Position numbers and translations under genes: made by a program
Shown: in pieces, positions 62,368 through 64,000 of the stretch
Numbering within the stretch: position 1 is the stretch's first letter
Layout: each line of letters opens with the position of its first letter
DNA from: Chamaea fasciata
Lineage: Eukaryota; Chordata; Aves; Passeriformes; Sylviidae
NCBI GenBank assembly: GCA_029207755.1
Contig: JARCOQ010000003.1
Coordinates: forward strand, 98,286,646 to 98,350,645
DNA length: 64,000 nt
Reading direction: 5' to 3'
Notes under the pieces: generated by a model
Seen by the model: the letters and a program-made list of their open reading frames with translations, nothing else
Database searches by the model: none
What the model was told of the DNA's origin: nothing

Positions 62368-62450
62368 CTTCCTTCCAAACAACTATGAACATTTTCTTCC
62401 TTCCAAACAACTATGACCATTTTCTTCCTTCCAAACAACTATGAACATTT
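62368..62450. repeat. 28-bp minisatellite, three copies
   Basis: Units starting 'cttccttccaaacaactatga' begin at 62368, 62396 and 62424, an exact 28-bp period. They differ at one base (gaacat/gaccat/gaacat). High identity means recent expansion. Confidence 0.95.
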
Positions 62451-64000
62451 CGAGACTAAAATGGCAGAGATTGCAGGTTGCTTTCAGTGCACAGGGCCAC
62501 TGTGCACTAGGTGATTTGAGTTCACATGTCCCACATGTACCTGATTACACCACACCTTGGGGCTGGGAACCTGGCCCTTCTCTCAGCAGCATGAACGCCA
62601 GAGAGTCTCCTTTGCAGAGTCCAAACGGTCCCCAGAGATAACAAACCATTCTCAATATGTTATCAAAGGGGGTAGTTGCACACAACACCTGAATAGCCTG
62701 GGAGCAAAGTATCTTTACCTTCCTCTAAGCTTTACACCTGTGGTTATCCTCTCCAGTGCATACTGGCCCAACAAACATGAAAATAAACTAACATTCAGTG
62801 ACCCTAAGACCCACATTTGATTTCACTGCATCCGCATTTTCTGTTTAACGAATCAGAAGTTTAAAGTCAAGCAGCTGTACCATTAGATGTTTCTCCAGTC
62901 AGTAACTGTGGGCACAGGAAGGTACAAACTGCATGGCAAAAACTCTGGGAACACATGCCTTCGGGTATGAGTCCCAGGAAGAGAAACACCAAGGTATAAG
63001 ATAGCTAAATATTGAACTGGTCCTCATTTCTGCAGCATGAAAGCATTAGTCACGCAGTGGTTGTATAAAAGACAGAAAAAGAAAAGGAAAGTACAATTTT
63101 ACAATACATCAACTGGCTACAGCTTCACATATGAATAAAATAGAGTTTGCATTTCTTAGAGCGGGAGTCCGCTTAGCCTACTATAGTTTTTAATTTTACC
63201 AAATTCAGTGTGAAAAATATATTGTGGCAAACCATTACACATCCTACCTGTCTATTGTGTACAGAAGACTCATTCTATTTATTAGGGTTTGGATCTGCGT
63301 GCTAGTCAGATATAAAAAATCATTGACAATTAAATTTGATGATTGATTTTTGCCTTGTATGGTAATGATAACTTTATAGAGATTACCCTTGACAATATTT
63401 AGGAGATATTCCAACAGAGGAATAGGTACTCTTCCCCCTTTCTAAGCACAAAGTAAACTGTGCTGCCTGATTACAGAGCCTTACTCTGGAATACTACTTA
63501 AGCTGCAACAGTGTTAAATGTGGAATGAGATCCATACCAGCTGAATATGTGTCTATAAAGAAAGAGAGGGCTAGCTACTAATCCAAGTACCCCAGGAATG
63601 CATGGCTTGACTTGAAAAAGGTTTTCCTATTGCAAAATAGAATGGTTTGGATTTTCTTTTTAGCAAATGATCACAGGCAATGAAAATTAAAGCACTGAGC
63701 ACCTTTCAAACACCAGCAGTTCCTGACTCAGTGCATTGCATTGTTGTGATGTCAGGAATGAGCCCCAGGAAGGCTTTCAGTGGCTCTGCAGCCATGCTGC
63801 TCTAAGTGCTTACTGCTGACACTGGCTCAGATGAGCTCAAGATACATGTGAGCAGAAAATCCATTACAGAAACTAGAGACTGGGGAAGGGAGAAAAACAA
63901 GTCTCCAGTTAGCAAATATCTTTCCAACAACTGTACACTCACAAATCAAGAACATATTTTTTCTGCCAGCTTTAAAAAATATTCCTTCTGATTTGGATGA
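62451..64000. other. Single-copy noncoding DNA
   Basis: No repeat or RNA gene is recognised up to the window end. An 87-codon frame at 62557-62820 overlaps a shorter one in another frame and has no domain. Confidence 0.45.

Noticed and set aside
62368..62450. Regularly spaced 28-bp units reminiscent of a CRISPR array
   Set aside because: The units are directly adjacent with no spacers, and the sequence is vertebrate. It is a minisatellite.

Overview
The window looks like bird nuclear DNA, from a gene desert or a very large intron. It is AT-rich and low in CpG. It carries several copies of the CR1 LINE, whose intact 3' ends finish in the ATTCTATG-type 8-bp motif typical of sauropsid CR1. It also carries two solo LTRs of the 5-bp-target-duplication (ERV3/ERVL-like) type. 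From memory, both LTR families match ones common in birds: the one at 42014-43061 is widespread in Neoaves, and the one at 16033-16749 is best known to me from songbirds. No search was run, so the species is not resolved. There are no operons, bacterial signals, CRISPR arrays, tRNA or rRNA genes.

I find no protein-coding gene or exon that I can support. The longest open frames (about 158 codons) lie inside a CR1 element (around 16812-17288) or antisense inside an LTR (around 42687-43163). The other open frames are short, lack recognisable domains, and are what stop-poor AT-rich noncoding DNA gives by chance.

Layout: 1-5560 is mostly single-copy DNA with worn ancient repeat fragments. 5565-6291 is a plus-strand CR1 3' portion. 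6475-13534 is single-copy DNA with ancient repeat scraps and a pyrimidine-rich stretch. 13535-17460 is a repeat cluster: a minus-strand CR1 fragment lacking its 3' end, then a second minus-strand CR1 split by a solo LTR that has left a perfect 5-bp duplication. 17461-42008 is largely single-copy, with two short CR1 tails (23330-23404, 26118-26396), low-complexity tracts and three G-quadruplex-type tracts. 42014-43061 is a second solo LTR, on the minus strand. 43067-64000 is again mostly single-copy and holds the best candidates for conserved noncoding elements, a very old CR1-like fragment (59570-59810), a 21-base C tract and a 28-bp minisatellite.

No new gene system was found. The most solid results are the nested CR1/LTR structure with its relative chronology, the two solo LTRs with exact boundaries, and a few unusual sequence structures (a bulged 14-bp stem at 48191-48244, an 18-bp perfect TAATTA palindrome at 35858-35875, an RFX-like box at 47586-47599, and promoter-like motif groups). 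All regulatory readings are inference and need cross-species alignment or chromatin data.
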